A DNA stretch of 64,000 bases from assembly GCA_019455285.1 (NCBI GenBank), contig JACFMS010000006.1, positions 62,001-126,000 on the forward strand, in the 5' to 3' direction. The position numbers were made by a program, and so were the translations under genes. The DNA is from Sphingomonadales bacterium. GTDB taxonomy: Bacteria > Pseudomonadota > Alphaproteobacteria > Sphingomonadales > Govanellaceae. Of this stretch, positions 43,601 through 52,982 are shown piece after piece (the first letter of the stretch is position 1; each line of letters opens with the position of its first letter). The notes beneath the pieces are model-generated. The model had not been told where the DNA came from. It saw nothing but the letters and a program-made list of their open reading frames with translations, and searched no databases.

Positions 43601-44035
43601 TTATTCTCCTAAGGATACGACACTTTCTGTTTGATAATCGCCCATGCGCACACGCAAGTCCTCAGGCCATGGCTTGGACCTGAAGGTTTCGTTGGAAAAA
43701 TGCACCAGCGTCAGCCGAAACAGGGCGCGCTCCTCATCGCCGCAGGCGGCGACCACGCGGAGCACCGCGGAGCTGCGGCCGATCTTCTCCACTTCCAAGG
43801 TAAACGTCAACACGTCGCCCAGCCGGCTGACGGCAAGGAATTCCGCCTCGATGTGGACCGTCGGCACGCCATTTCTGCGCTCCAACACCAACTCCCGCCA
43901 GGGCAGGTCGAGGCCCTCCTCGAACCATTCTTCAACGGTGGCGTTGAGCATTTCAAAATAGCGGGGATAGAAGACGATGCCGGCGGGGTCGCAATCCTCG
44001 AATCGCACTTTTCTGTCGCTGCGGTAGGCCGTCAT
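43601..44035 (-). CDS. Acyl-CoA thioesterase, 4-hydroxybenzoyl-CoA thioesterase (hotdog) family
   Basis: The 144-residue protein has the hotdog-family active-site pattern [20 protein letters not shown] near residue 10, with the catalytic aspartate in [11 protein letters not shown]. Family members hydrolyse aromatic or short acyl-CoA thioesters. It lies 4 bases before gcdH, so it may clear glutaryl-CoA or a related dead-end thioester; that is inference. The start [12 protein letters not shown] is typical. Confidence 0.87.
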   Translation of the reverse strand: MTAYRSDRKVRFEDCDPAGIVFYPRYFEMLNATVEEWFEEGLDLPWRELVLERRNGVPTVHIEAEFLAVSRLGDVLTFTLEVEKIGRSSAVLRVVAACGDEERALFRLTLVHFSNETFRSKPWPEDLRVRMGDYQTESVVSLGE

Positions 44036-44168
44036 TGGCCGCCTTTCCGGTCTGTCGCCCGCGATATTTTCAGCTTGTCGACCATGACGCTAGCGCTTTT
44101 CATCCTGGGGCTTGGCAAGCCCGGCCATCTTTTTTGCGCGGTCACCCTAAGAGGGACTGCGCCCCCCG

Positions 44169-45626
44169 TCAAGCCGGCGGTTCCCACGCCGGGGCGGTCA
44201 AACGCCGTTTGCCGTCGGCGGTGCGCTTCACCCCCGGCGCGTCGAGAGCTTCCCGGTCCCACAGCTCGCAAGTCACCGGCTTGTGTTTCTGATCGAGCGC
44301 CTCGCAGTAATTGGAATAACGGCAGAGCCGGACCTCGGCGCCAAAGCCACCCCTGACTTTCAAAAACCAGTCAGGGTCGGCCAGCGCCTGGCGGGCGAAG
44401 CCGACGATATCGGCCTGGCCCTCGCGCAGGATGCTCTCGGCCTGGGCAAAGCCATGAATGCCGCCGGCGGCGACGATGGGCGTGTCATGGCCGGCCTGGC
44501 GGATGGCGGCGCGGATGCGGGCGGCGGGCTCCAGGTTGCGGCCAAAAGGCCCGAAGGCGTCGGAGATATAGGACGGCATGCACTCATAGCCGCTGCGGCC
44601 GGTATAGGGGTAGGCCGCCTCGCCGACCTTGGGCTGGCCGGCGTCCTCGAACTTGCCGCCCCGGGACAAGGACAGGAAATCCATGCCGGCGCGGGCGAAT
44701 TCAACACCGAAATAGCAGGCGTCCGCCACCGTATTGCCGCCCGCCAAGCAATCCTCGCTTAAATAACGGCAGCCGACCACGAAGTCGTCGCCCACCGCGG
44801 CGCGCACCGCCGCATAGACCGCCAGCGGCAGTCGGGCGCGGTTTTCCCGCGGCCCACCGTAGCCGTCCCGCCGGGTGTTCAGCGCCGACAGGAACGACGC
44901 CATGGTGTAAGCGTGGGCATAATGCAGCTCAACGCCGTCAAAGCCCGCTTCGCGCGCGCGGCGCGCCGCATCAGCGAACAATCCGGGCAGCGCTTGAGGC
45001 AAATCGCGGATATGCGGCAGATGGGTATCGGTCACCCGCTCGCGATAGCCCATGGTCAGCGCTTCCCGCTCGCGCGGCGTCAGCACCTCCGCCAAGGCCT
45101 CGTCATGGAGCGCCTTGAGCGCGGCGCGCACCGCTTCCTCGGGCGCGTCCCCAAGCCCCAAAGCATCGCGATGGCGGTCGGTGATCTGAAGGAAGCGGTC
45201 GAAATATTTGTCCCGCTCCGGGCGGCGGCGGATGGCCAAAAAGTCGATGATCTGAATGAAAAGCTTGGTCTCGCCGCCGCTCGCCTCGCGCACTGCCTCC
45301 GTCAGGCTTTTCAGGCCGGGCAGGAAGCGGTCGTGGCCGATGCGCAGCAAGGGGCCGGAGGGGACGTCGCGAATCCCCGTCGCCTCCACCACCATGGCCC
45401 CCGGCCGGCCGTGGGCGAAGCGCCGGTACCAGTCGATGACGGCATCGCTGACGAAGCCGTCTTCGGTCGCCCGCCATGGCACCATGGCCGGCACCCAGGT
45501 GCGCTGACGCAAGGTCAAGGGACCGATGGCGATGGGGCTGAAGAGCCGCGAGGCCGCCGCCTCAGCCGCGCTTGGCCATGGTCCCGGGTTTGTTTTATAC
45601 GCAATCCGCTCCGGCGGCCGCCACAT
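44169..45626 (-). CDS. NADH:flavin oxidoreductase, old yellow enzyme / 2,4-dienoyl-CoA reductase-like
   Basis: The 485-residue protein is an FMN TIM barrel with HYAHAYTMASFLSALNTRRD near residue 230, DYVDLSRG-like FLSLSRGGKFEDAG, and PIVAAGGIHGFAQAESIL near 392. A C-terminal CRYSNYCEALDQKHKPVTC segment has three cysteines that may bind a cluster as in dienoyl-CoA reductases. It probably reduces an enone or enoyl-CoA. GGGAGA lies before the ATG. It lies 133 bases before the thioesterase-gcdH operon on the same strand and could act on related acyl-CoAs. Confidence 0.85.
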   Translation of the reverse strand: MWRPPERIAYKTNPGPWPSAAEAAASRLFSPIAIGPLTLRQRTWVPAMVPWRATEDGFVSDAVIDWYRRFAHGRPGAMVVEATGIRDVPSGPLLRIGHDRFLPGLKSLTEAVREASGGETKLFIQIIDFLAIRRRPERDKYFDRFLQITDRHRDALGLGDAPEEAVRAALKALHDEALAEVLTPREREALTMGYRERVTDTHLPHIRDLPQALPGLFADAARRAREAGFDGVELHYAHAYTMASFLSALNTRRDGYGGPRENRARLPLAVYAAVRAAVGDDFVVGCRYLSEDCLAGGNTVADACYFGVEFARAGMDFLSLSRGGKFEDAGQPKVGEAAYPYTGRSGYECMPSYISDAFGPFGRNLEPAARIRAAIRQAGHDTPIVAAGGIHGFAQAESILREGQADIVGFARQALADPDWFLKVRGGFGAEVRLCRYSNYCEALDQKHKPVTCELWDREALDAPGVKRTADGKRRLTAPAWEPPA

Positions 45627-45700
45627 TGATATCTTCTCCCTGTGTCACCGCAAATATTTTAAGCTTAAAATAATTACGGTGTCAAGGAAGAGCGGACTTT

Positions 45701-47857
45701 CTAGAAATAAAGCCGGTAGCCGATATAGAAGAAGGTGCCGAGAAGCTGCTGATTGATGCCGGTGAAGGTTTCGTCCTGCCATTCGACGCCGCCTTCGGCC
45801 TCGAAATGAAGCCAGCGCTTGAAGCGATAATCGATTCGCACCAAGGGGCGCACCAACAGGCGGTCGTTGCCGTTGTCAGCCCGGCGATAATCCACCAGCA
45901 CCCGGGGATTGACCCTGAGCTCCGGCATAATCGGCAACCGCGCGTTGACGATCGCGCCGTAGCTTCGATAGGTGCTGGTGTCGTAATAGCGCAGACCGAA
46001 GGAAATGATGTCGCCCGCCAGCAAAAGATCGCTGGCGATGAGTTGGGTGTTGAAATAAAAATCCGTGCCGGTGGCGGCGAAGCCTTCGACGCCGCCTGAC
46101 GCCGCAGTGCCGGACAATTGGGTTGCCGTAGCCTCGGCGGTCAGTTGCAGGCGTTCGGTCAAGTCCTGGGTGATGCCGAGAGTGGCGGTTTTGCTGCGCG
46201 CCGTACGGTCCTGCGCCAGTTCATAAAGTTCATCTTCGTTGAAACGTTCGAATAGATCGCCCAGATTATCGACCCCCTGCCCTTGAATCGCCGACATGGT
46301 GGTCAAAAATGGGCTGTTGCGGTAATCGAGATTGAGGGTCAGCGTGGTGCCATCCCGCACCGTCCAGGTGCCAAACAGCATGACCAGATTTAAGTCCTTG
46401 AAGAAAATATCGTAGTCGGCGAGCACATAAAGCGATTTCTTGGGATCAAAATACTTGATCTCGCCGCCCACCGCGCGGCGGTCGATGAGGCCGTCATTGC
46501 GCTGCTCGATGGCGTAACCGCCGAAACTCCACGCTGACGCCGGTTCGCCGATATCGAAGCTGGCGCCGTAGAAATTGCGGTCGGTGTTGATGTGGGTGTC
46601 GCGGCTTGATTCCACGGGGTAGCCGTAGACGCCATAGAGCGCGATCGCCGGCGTGATTTCATACCCCAGGCGGACGCCGTCGAAACGGCCGAAAACGCCG
46701 GACGAACTCAAGGATTGACGGCCGACGCGGCCATAAAGACCGTTCTTCAGTCCCCGCGCTTCCAGCGACAGGTTATAAACCCTCTCCTCGTTATCGCCGC
46801 CGGCGAGCAGGTCCATGTCATAACTGCCGATGAACAGCGCACGGATATCGTAAGCATCGTTGCGAAAGCGGGCGTTCAAATCAACGTCGGTGGTGAAACG
46901 CGACAGGTTGACTTGACGATCGCCATTTTCCGGATTGATCTCGTCGCGAAAGTAAAACTGCGACAGACTGCCGTAGATGTCGCTGCGCCAGGTGGAGGAG
47001 TCGCGCGCGGCGACTTTTTTGCCGGGCAGCGCCGCCTTCGGCTTATCCGCCACGGTTACCAGCGCCGCCAGACGCTGGCGCACCCGATCGGCATCCGCAC
47101 CTTCGGGATAGGCGGCGAGATATTTTTCGTATTCGGCTTTTGCCTGCGCCAGCTGACCGTTGCGCTCCCGCGCCAGCCCTAACAGTTCTTGCGCCTTGCG
47201 CCGGATGGCACCGTCGCCCTTTTCCGCCACCTTGGTATAAAGCTGAATGGCGCGACGATAATCGCCGGACGTCATGGCGCCATAAGCCTCCTCCATGGCG
47301 GCGGCCAGCACCGGGTCTGCGCCAGAAAAATCATCGACGACGGAGATGCCGTCAAAGACCTGCGGCTGCGGCGTCAACGTTTCATCTAGTCGCCTTTCCG
47401 TGATAACCGTGACGATCAGCGCGCGCTGATCACTGGCGCTTCTGGCGTTAAGCCGCACCGGCATGGTGAATTTGAAAGTCATGGTCGGCCGCGTCGCCGA
47501 TCCGCCTTCATAGGTGATCTCGGCAAGCGGCGCGCCCGAGGCGCGGTCCCAGCTTAATTCCGCCCGCTCCGACAACTGCGCCCCCAATTCCCCATTGGTG
47601 AGTGCGGACGACGGCCCGCTGCGCAGTTCAACGGCAAAGAAATCGGCCGCGTCTTTGGGTGCATGGCCCTGATAGCGCAGCGGCACGGTGAAGTTGACGA
47701 CAATCTCATAGCCGTCGGTGCGTGATTTGATATCAACGGTGTCGACGATCCGCGCCTCGGCCCAGCGGGCGCTCGCCAGCACGAGAAACGCGGCCATAAC
47801 GAACCAGCCAAGCCGCCGATCTCCAAGAAAGTGGGAAAAGATTGGATATCCGATCAA
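45701..47857 (-). CDS. Exported TPR / beta-barrel outer-membrane-type protein of the cytochrome operon
   Basis: The 718-residue protein uses a TTG that overlaps the stop of the 33-heme gene (TTGA); GGAGAG lies 5 bases upstream. A signal peptide (hydrophobic MAAFLVLASARWAEA) precedes an AMIN-like beta domain (about residues 36-165), TPR repeats (about 185-270: YRRAIQLYTKVAEKGD, AKAEYEKYLAAYPEG) and about 430 residues of alternating strands ending FYIGYRLYF, a typical barrel C terminus. I infer an outer-membrane barrel with a periplasmic TPR part. It is last in the multiheme operon and might be the cytochromes' outer-membrane partner. I do not recognise an exact family. Confidence 0.7.
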   Translation of the reverse strand: MIGYPIFSHFLGDRRLGWFVMAAFLVLASARWAEARIVDTVDIKSRTDGYEIVVNFTVPLRYQGHAPKDAADFFAVELRSGPSSALTNGELGAQLSERAELSWDRASGAPLAEITYEGGSATRPTMTFKFTMPVRLNARSASDQRALIVTVITERRLDETLTPQPQVFDGISVVDDFSGADPVLAAAMEEAYGAMTSGDYRRAIQLYTKVAEKGDGAIRRKAQELLGLARERNGQLAQAKAEYEKYLAAYPEGADADRVRQRLAALVTVADKPKAALPGKKVAARDSSTWRSDIYGSLSQFYFRDEINPENGDRQVNLSRFTTDVDLNARFRNDAYDIRALFIGSYDMDLLAGGDNEERVYNLSLEARGLKNGLYGRVGRQSLSSSGVFGRFDGVRLGYEITPAIALYGVYGYPVESSRDTHINTDRNFYGASFDIGEPASAWSFGGYAIEQRNDGLIDRRAVGGEIKYFDPKKSLYVLADYDIFFKDLNLVMLFGTWTVRDGTTLTLNLDYRNSPFLTTMSAIQGQGVDNLGDLFERFNEDELYELAQDRTARSKTATLGITQDLTERLQLTAEATATQLSGTAASGGVEGFAATGTDFYFNTQLIASDLLLAGDIISFGLRYYDTSTYRSYGAIVNARLPIMPELRVNPRVLVDYRRADNGNDRLLVRPLVRIDYRFKRWLHFEAEGGVEWQDETFTGINQQLLGTFFYIGYRLYF

Positions 47858-50430
47858 TGAAACTCTCCATCCGAGACCCGGTGGTGACTGTTGCGATAGC
47901 TCGATACGGTGGTCAGCGAACTATCGGTGTAGGTATGGCAGGAACCGGCGCAATCCCGTAGTTCGCCCACCGTGTAATAGGTGGCCGGTGTTTGCGTTTT
48001 GCGGTGTTCGCCGGATTCATATTCGTTGGCATGACAGCCGGCGCAATCGGGCGCATAGGAAGGATAGCGCCATGAAATGCTCTGACTGTTGGCGGTATGA
48101 CAGCTTAAGCAAGTAACGCTTGCACGATGATCGCCGGGGTAGTTTGCGGAAGCATGGTCATAGGTGGTGAACGACCAACTGGTTACGGTATGACAATTAT
48201 CGCACTCCACCGAGGTGACGAAATGGCTTGCCGGTTTGCCGGCGGCCGCGACCCCATTGTGGCAAGAAGAACAAGAGCCGATGACCAAGGCGTGATCAAA
48301 ATTGGCCGGGACCCAGGCGACGGTGGTATGACAGCCATCGCAATCGGCGGAGGTTTGCACATGACCGATGTTCTTGCCGGTGGCCGTGGTGCCGTTATGA
48401 CAACTGGTGCAGGTGGTGCTGACGCCGGTATGGTCAAACCGTACATCGCTCCACGTAGTGGTAATGTGGCAATCATCGCAGGTATTGCTGGTGGCCAGAT
48501 GATTGGGCGTTTTGCCTGAGGCCACGGTTCCATTATGGCAGCTATAGCAGGTACCGATCACATCGGCGTGATCAACGCTTGTCGCCGGCGACCAAGAGGT
48601 TACGCCATGGCAATCCTCGCAAGTGTTGGTGGTTGAGATGTGCGTGGCATTCTTGCCCGTCGCATTGGTTCCGTTATGACACGTGCTACAGCTACCGGTG
48701 ACGCCAGCGTGATCGAATGTGGCTGGTATCCAAGCGGTGGTGGTGTGGCAATCATCACATGTGCTGCTGGATTGGATATGTGTGGCGTTCTTGCCGGTGG
48801 CGTTGACGCCATTATGGCAACTAAAGCAGGCGCCGGTCACGGCGGTGTGGTCAAAATGCGTCGGCGACCAGGCAGCGGTGGTGTGGCAATCATCACAGGC
48901 GTTGGTCGACTGGATATGGCTGGCGTTCTTGCCGGTGGCCGTAGTTCCGTTATGACAGCTAAAGCAATCGCCGACCACATCCGCATGATCAACGCGGGCA
49001 ACTGGCGTCCACGCCACCACCGTATGGCAATCCTCGCAAGTGTTGGTGGTGGCGATGTGGGTTACACCCTTTCCTGCGGCATCGGTGCCGTTATGGCAAC
49101 TGGCGCAACTGCCAGATATGCCGGTATGATCGAAATTGGCCGGCGCCCAGGCGGTAGTGGTATGGCAATCGTCGCAGGTATTGCCGGATTGAATGTGGTT
49201 GGCGGTTTTTCCCTCCGCCACCGTACCGTTATGGCAGCTAAAGCAGGTTCCTATTACTTCCGCATGGTCAACGCGTACCGCCGGCGTCCAGGCCGTCACC
49301 GCATGGCAATCCTCGCAGGCGTTGGTGGTGCTGAGGTGGGTGGCATTCTTGCCGGCCGCTGTCGTGCCGTTATGACAACTGGCGCAGTTGCCGGTAATGT
49401 TCGCATGGCTGAAATTGGCGGGAACCCAGGCGGTGGTGGTGTGGCAGTCGTCACAGGTATTGCCGCTTTGCAAATGACCGGCGTTCTTACCGGCAGCCAC
49501 CGTACCGTTATGACAGCTAAAGCAGCTTCCCACCACGTCGGCATGATCAACTCTAGTCACAGGCGACCAGGCCGTGGTGGTATGGCAATCATCACATTCG
49601 TTATTGGTGGCGATGTGCGCGGTATTCTTGCCGGATTCTATGGCGCCATTATGACAAGTGACGCAAGCGCTGGAAACGCCGTCGTGGCTGAACGTGGCCG
49701 GCGTCCAGGCAGTGGTGACGTGGCAGTCATCGCAGGCGGCGGCGGTGGGGACATGGTTGGCGTTCTTGCCGCCGGCCGTTGCGCCGTTATGACAGCTGGC
49801 GCAAGTGCCAATGACCGCGGTGTGATCGACGTGCGACACCGCGCCCCAGGAGCTGGTGACGTGGCAGTCGGCGCAGGCGTCGGAGGTTGCCATATGAGAT
49901 CTGTTCTTGCCGCCGGTGGTAACCCCGTTATGACAGCTCTGGCAATCGCCGCTGATGCCGCTGTGATCAAAGACGGCAGCCGTCCAAAGAGTGGTGGTGT
50001 GGCAATCCTCGCAATCCTGCGAGGTTTGAATATGGGTCGGCTGCTTGCCTCTGGCTATGGTGTTATTGTGACAGCTCTCGCACGCGCCGATGACCGCGCC
50101 ATGATCCATGCGGGTCAATTGCGTCCAGGCGCGGTTGCTGTGACAGGCGTCGCAATCTTCCTGCGTATTGATGTGATTGACGGGTTTTGGCGTGGCGTTG
50201 ATAAGACCGCCGCGCTCATGGCAGGCGGCGCAGCGCCGCGACGTTCCTTCAAAGACGCCGTTGACATGGCAGGACTCGCAAGAAACGCCGGCGTGGCCAT
50301 CCTCCAGCAAGAACCCGGTGGCGGCGTGATCGAACTCTTCCGGCGCGGCGATTGCGGCATCCGGCGCAACGCCAACCCACGACAGCGTCAGCATGACGGC
50401 GATGCCGAAGACAAAGAGCCAGCGTTTCAT
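47854..50430 (-). CDS. 33-heme c-type cytochrome with tandem two-heme repeats
   Basis: The 858-residue protein has a signal peptide (residues 1-29, ending AAIAAP) and 33 CXXCH motifs, plus one CAGSCH (CX3CH) near residue 827. From residue 93 to about 742 it is made of 14 tandem units of 46-47 residues, each with two CXXCH motifs and two further histidines (typically F-DH or V-DH, and a TH/NH before the next unit), which would suit bis-histidine hemes. It resembles the paired/doubled-CXXCH families. It should be exported and act as a long electron wire. ATGA and TTGA overlaps tie it to both neighbouring genes. The exact role is inferred from context. Confidence 0.88.
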   Translation of the reverse strand: MKRWLFVFGIAVMLTLSWVGVAPDAAIAAPEEFDHAATGFLLEDGHAGVSCESCHVNGVFEGTSRRCAACHERGGLINATPKPVNHINTQEDCDACHSNRAWTQLTRMDHGAVIGACESCHNNTIARGKQPTHIQTSQDCEDCHTTTLWTAAVFDHSGISGDCQSCHNGVTTGGKNRSHMATSDACADCHVTSSWGAVSHVDHTAVIGTCASCHNGATAGGKNANHVPTAAACDDCHVTTAWTPATFSHDGVSSACVTCHNGAIESGKNTAHIATNNECDDCHTTTAWSPVTRVDHADVVGSCFSCHNGTVAAGKNAGHLQSGNTCDDCHTTTAWVPANFSHANITGNCASCHNGTTAAGKNATHLSTTNACEDCHAVTAWTPAVRVDHAEVIGTCFSCHNGTVAEGKTANHIQSGNTCDDCHTTTAWAPANFDHTGISGSCASCHNGTDAAGKGVTHIATTNTCEDCHTVVAWTPVARVDHADVVGDCFSCHNGTTATGKNASHIQSTNACDDCHTTAAWSPTHFDHTAVTGACFSCHNGVNATGKNATHIQSSSTCDDCHTTTAWIPATFDHAGVTGSCSTCHNGTNATGKNATHISTTNTCEDCHGVTSWSPATSVDHADVIGTCYSCHNGTVASGKTPNHLATSNTCDDCHITTTWSDVRFDHTGVSTTCTSCHNGTTATGKNIGHVQTSADCDGCHTTVAWVPANFDHALVIGSCSSCHNGVAAAGKPASHFVTSVECDNCHTVTSWSFTTYDHASANYPGDHRASVTCLSCHTANSQSISWRYPSYAPDCAGCHANEYESGEHRKTQTPATYYTVGELRDCAGSCHTYTDSSLTTVSSYRNSHHRVSDGEFH
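48204..50156 (-). repeat. In-frame tandem repeat of about 138-141 bp (14 units)
   Basis: The DNA of the 33-heme gene repeats with a 138/141-bp period, often alternating between two unit types (with VDH and with FDH/FSH), giving a higher-order period near 279 bp. Many units remain alike at DNA level (AAATTGGCCGG, TTATGACAGCTAAAGCA-like strings), suggesting growth by recombination between units. Confidence 0.8.
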
Positions 50431-51989
50431 CGTTTGATCCTCACCTTCTTGAAATTATCCACGCCATGGCAGCGCTCGCAGCGCGCACCAAAACGGCCAT
50501 TATGGATGTCATCCACGGCATGGCAGGAGATGCAGGCAACAGCCAGCTTCTGCGGTTGCGTGCCGGGGCGATGACAGGCGCCGCAGGCGAGATTTTCATG
50601 GCCGCCCTGCAACGCGAAATCAGTCTCTGAGCCATGATCGAACCGCCAGAACGTCCAGCCGTTGGGGTTATGACAGTTGGCGCAAGCTGGCCCCAGCGCA
50701 CCCTTGTGCGCATCCTCCGCCAAGTGGCAATCGGTGCAGCCAGCGCCGGCATCCTTAAAGGCGGCAGTCATGTGGCAGGCTTCGCACGGCGCGCCGACGT
50801 GCAGGCCCAACAGCGGAAAGACGCTCATGTCATGATCAAACCGCACCTTGTCGGCCCAAGTTTCTTCGCCATGACAAGACGCGCAGGCCGTTCCCAACTG
50901 CCCCTTATGCGGGTCGGATTGTCCATGACAACTGGCGCAAGTGGCTTGCAGCCTGACTTTCTTGGGATCTTGCTTGTGGCAATCGTTGCAGGCGGCTTTC
51001 TTGTGGCCGCCGCGCAGCGGAAATTTGGTATCCTTATCGTGGTTGAAGCTGACGGTCTTCCACGAGGCTTCACCGTGGCAGTCGCGACAGACGGGACCGT
51101 TGGCGCCCTTGTGCACGTCATCGGCCTTGTGACAATCGACGCAACCGCTCGCCAGCTTGGCGCTTTTCATGGTCGGCGTATGGCATAGCGCGCACGCCAG
51201 CGCGCCATGACGGCCGCGCAAGGGAAAATCGGTGGCGGCATGATCGAATTTGACCGTCTTCCAGGTGGTGGCTGCGTGGCACTGATCGCATTTGCCGCCA
51301 AACGCGCCCTGATGGACGTCGCCGAGCCCATGGCAGGAAACGCAAGCCAACGGCGTTTCCTTGTAACGCGCGCTGGGATGGCAGGCGCTGCATTGAACTT
51401 TTGCATGCGCGCCCGTCAGTGGGAATTTCGTCTTGGCGTGATCAAAGGCCGCCTTGCGCCAGGCTTCCGGGGTGTGGCAGCTGGCGCAGTCCTTGCCCAA
51501 GTCCCCTTTGTGAACATCCCTGTTTTCATGGCAATCGACGCATCCGGTCGGGGCGTCGCGGAACTTGCGACCGGGCGCATGACAAGCGACGCAGACGGCG
51601 GCGGCGTGCGCCCCGGAGAGCTTGAAATCGGTCGACACATGGTCGAAAGCTTCCTTGTTCAGGCCGACGATGTCGAAGGCGCGGCCCTTGTGGTCGCTGT
51701 GGCATGTCCTGCACTCGCGGGACCTTGCGGCCGCGTCGCGGCCATGAAATCCCTGACCTGCTTTGATGTCCGCCCCTACCTTGTCGTGGCAGGCGATGCA
51801 CAGAGATTTCTGATCGCCCTTATTGAACGGCGCATGGCACTTGGCGCACCCATTCTCCACTTTCTGATGCGCCGCCGTCACCGGCCCCGGCATGACCAGT
51901 TTTTCCAGGGTATCGGCGCGGACAGGCGACGCCAGCAGCAGGAGCGCCATGCCGATCACCAGTCCTATTATGTTCAACCGTCTTGTCAT
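50427..51989 (-). CDS. 21-heme c-type cytochrome with three-heme repeats
   Basis: The 520-residue protein has a signal peptide (MTRRLNIIGLVIGMALLLLA, cleavage near VRADT) and 21 CXXCH motifs. They fall into seven groups of three: in the core each unit of about 60-66 residues reads FPL-G-H...CXXCH, CXXCH...DVHKG, CXXCH...W...FDH. The extra histidines in GAH/GGH, VHKG and FDH could be the sixth heme ligands. It should work in the periplasm. The stop overlaps the start of the 33-heme gene in ATGA, so the two are made together. It differs in repeat type from the 33-heme protein. Confidence 0.87.
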   Translation of the reverse strand: MTRRLNIIGLVIGMALLLLASPVRADTLEKLVMPGPVTAAHQKVENGCAKCHAPFNKGDQKSLCIACHDKVGADIKAGQGFHGRDAAARSRECRTCHSDHKGRAFDIVGLNKEAFDHVSTDFKLSGAHAAAVCVACHAPGRKFRDAPTGCVDCHENRDVHKGDLGKDCASCHTPEAWRKAAFDHAKTKFPLTGAHAKVQCSACHPSARYKETPLACVSCHGLGDVHQGAFGGKCDQCHAATTWKTVKFDHAATDFPLRGRHGALACALCHTPTMKSAKLASGCVDCHKADDVHKGANGPVCRDCHGEASWKTVSFNHDKDTKFPLRGGHKKAACNDCHKQDPKKVRLQATCASCHGQSDPHKGQLGTACASCHGEETWADKVRFDHDMSVFPLLGLHVGAPCEACHMTAAFKDAGAGCTDCHLAEDAHKGALGPACANCHNPNGWTFWRFDHGSETDFALQGGHENLACGACHRPGTQPQKLAVACISCHAVDDIHNGRFGARCERCHGVDNFKKVRIKR

Positions 51990-52034
51990 CGCGTCGTTTT
52001 ATGTGTTGCCAGCGTTTTTTTGCGCGGCTCCTTC

Positions 52035-52982
52035 CTAATAAAAATGCACCGCGATCACATGTACGATCGCGGCGATCACCAGCATGAAGAACAAGGGCAG
52101 ATGCAGCACATGCCACAGCGAGAACAACCGTTCATAGAGCGCGAATTCTGATACCGCCCTGGCTTGTTTGACGAAAGCGCGTGACTTGTTATCAACATGC
52201 CGCAGCAGACGCCGCGCCTCCGTTCTGCTCCAGCCTGCGTCACGCGAACGCGCGGCGATATCGCGGCGCGCCAGGCGGTGAACGCGGCGGCGCGTGTGCG
52301 CCGCAGCGATCCGCGTCGTGACGATGCGGCCAAGGCCGTGTAGCACGCCCGACGGCTCTTGCAGCACGCGCTCGGAAAACGCGAAAAGCTCATCGCGCAC
52401 ACCCGGCGAGACGGCAAACAGCGCGGCGATATCGCTGCGGGTATCGTCCAGCGTGCCGCGCAGTTCGGCAAGGCTCGCCTTGCGGCCATAAAGGCCATGA
52501 TGGATCTTGGCGTAAATATAGCGCCCGACGAGACCGCTGACGGCCACTATCAGCATGGAGATGAGCGCCACATTGCTGTTGGTGGAGCCCAGGCGAAAAT
52601 TGGCGTGATACAGGATCAACACCGGGCCTAACACGCCAAATATCATATGCAGACGGAACCAGAGGCGGTTGCCGCCCATGAAGGCCAGACCGCGCACGCG
52701 TTTGCGCAATGGATAAAGCAGCAGCAACAGCATCATCATGGCGCCGATGATGCCCAGCATGTAGCCCGCGCCGCGCTCAGCGGTGGTCAGCTCCAGATGG
52801 CGCAGGCGGTAGCCGGCAAACAGCGCCAACACAACCGCCATGCCGAACGCCCACGGCATGACCGCGCCGATGCCGCGCAGCACCGCGCCGACCTGCGGTT
52901 CGCTCGGCGGCGGCATTTGGTCATTGGCGGCGGACATCGCTGATGGCTCCATTCGTCGTTGTCGCAAGATCGTGACCGTCAT
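52035..52982 (-). CDS. Polytopic membrane protein, cytochrome-b/ferric-reductase-like
   Basis: The 315-residue form begins at the ATG in TGATG, sharing one base with the stop of the upstream ankyrin gene. About five to six membrane helices are visible. Histidines occur in RLHMIFGVLGPVLILYHANF and WHVLHLPLFFMLVIAAIVHV, spaced as in heme-b four-helix proteins. A basic, arginine-rich loop (about residues 160-275) faces one side. I infer a membrane cytochrome b that passes electrons from quinol or from the Fe-S flavoprotein to the exported cytochromes. Exact family not recognised. Confidence 0.7.
   Translation of the reverse strand: MTVTILRQRRMEPSAMSAANDQMPPPSEPQVGAVLRGIGAVMPWAFGMAVVLALFAGYRLRHLELTTAERGAGYMLGIIGAMMMLLLLLYPLRKRVRGLAFMGGNRLWFRLHMIFGVLGPVLILYHANFRLGSTNSNVALISMLIVAVSGLVGRYIYAKIHHGLYGRKASLAELRGTLDDTRSDIAALFAVSPGVRDELFAFSERVLQEPSGVLHGLGRIVTTRIAAAHTRRRVHRLARRDIAARSRDAGWSRTEARRLLRHVDNKSRAFVKQARAVSEFALYERLFSLWHVLHLPLFFMLVIAAIVHVIAVHFY

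Noticed and set aside
48204-50156. Regularly spaced repeat array that might be read as CRISPR
   Set aside because: The period of 138/141 bp is in frame, the units are coding and there are no short identical repeats with unique spacers or cas genes.
48640-50574. A 644-codon open frame on the plus strand, antisense to the multiheme genes
   Set aside because: It is the shadow of the tandem heme repeats: it repeats with the same period, is glycine/valine/methionine-rich without a fold-like pattern, and the opposite strand codes for clear cytochromes.
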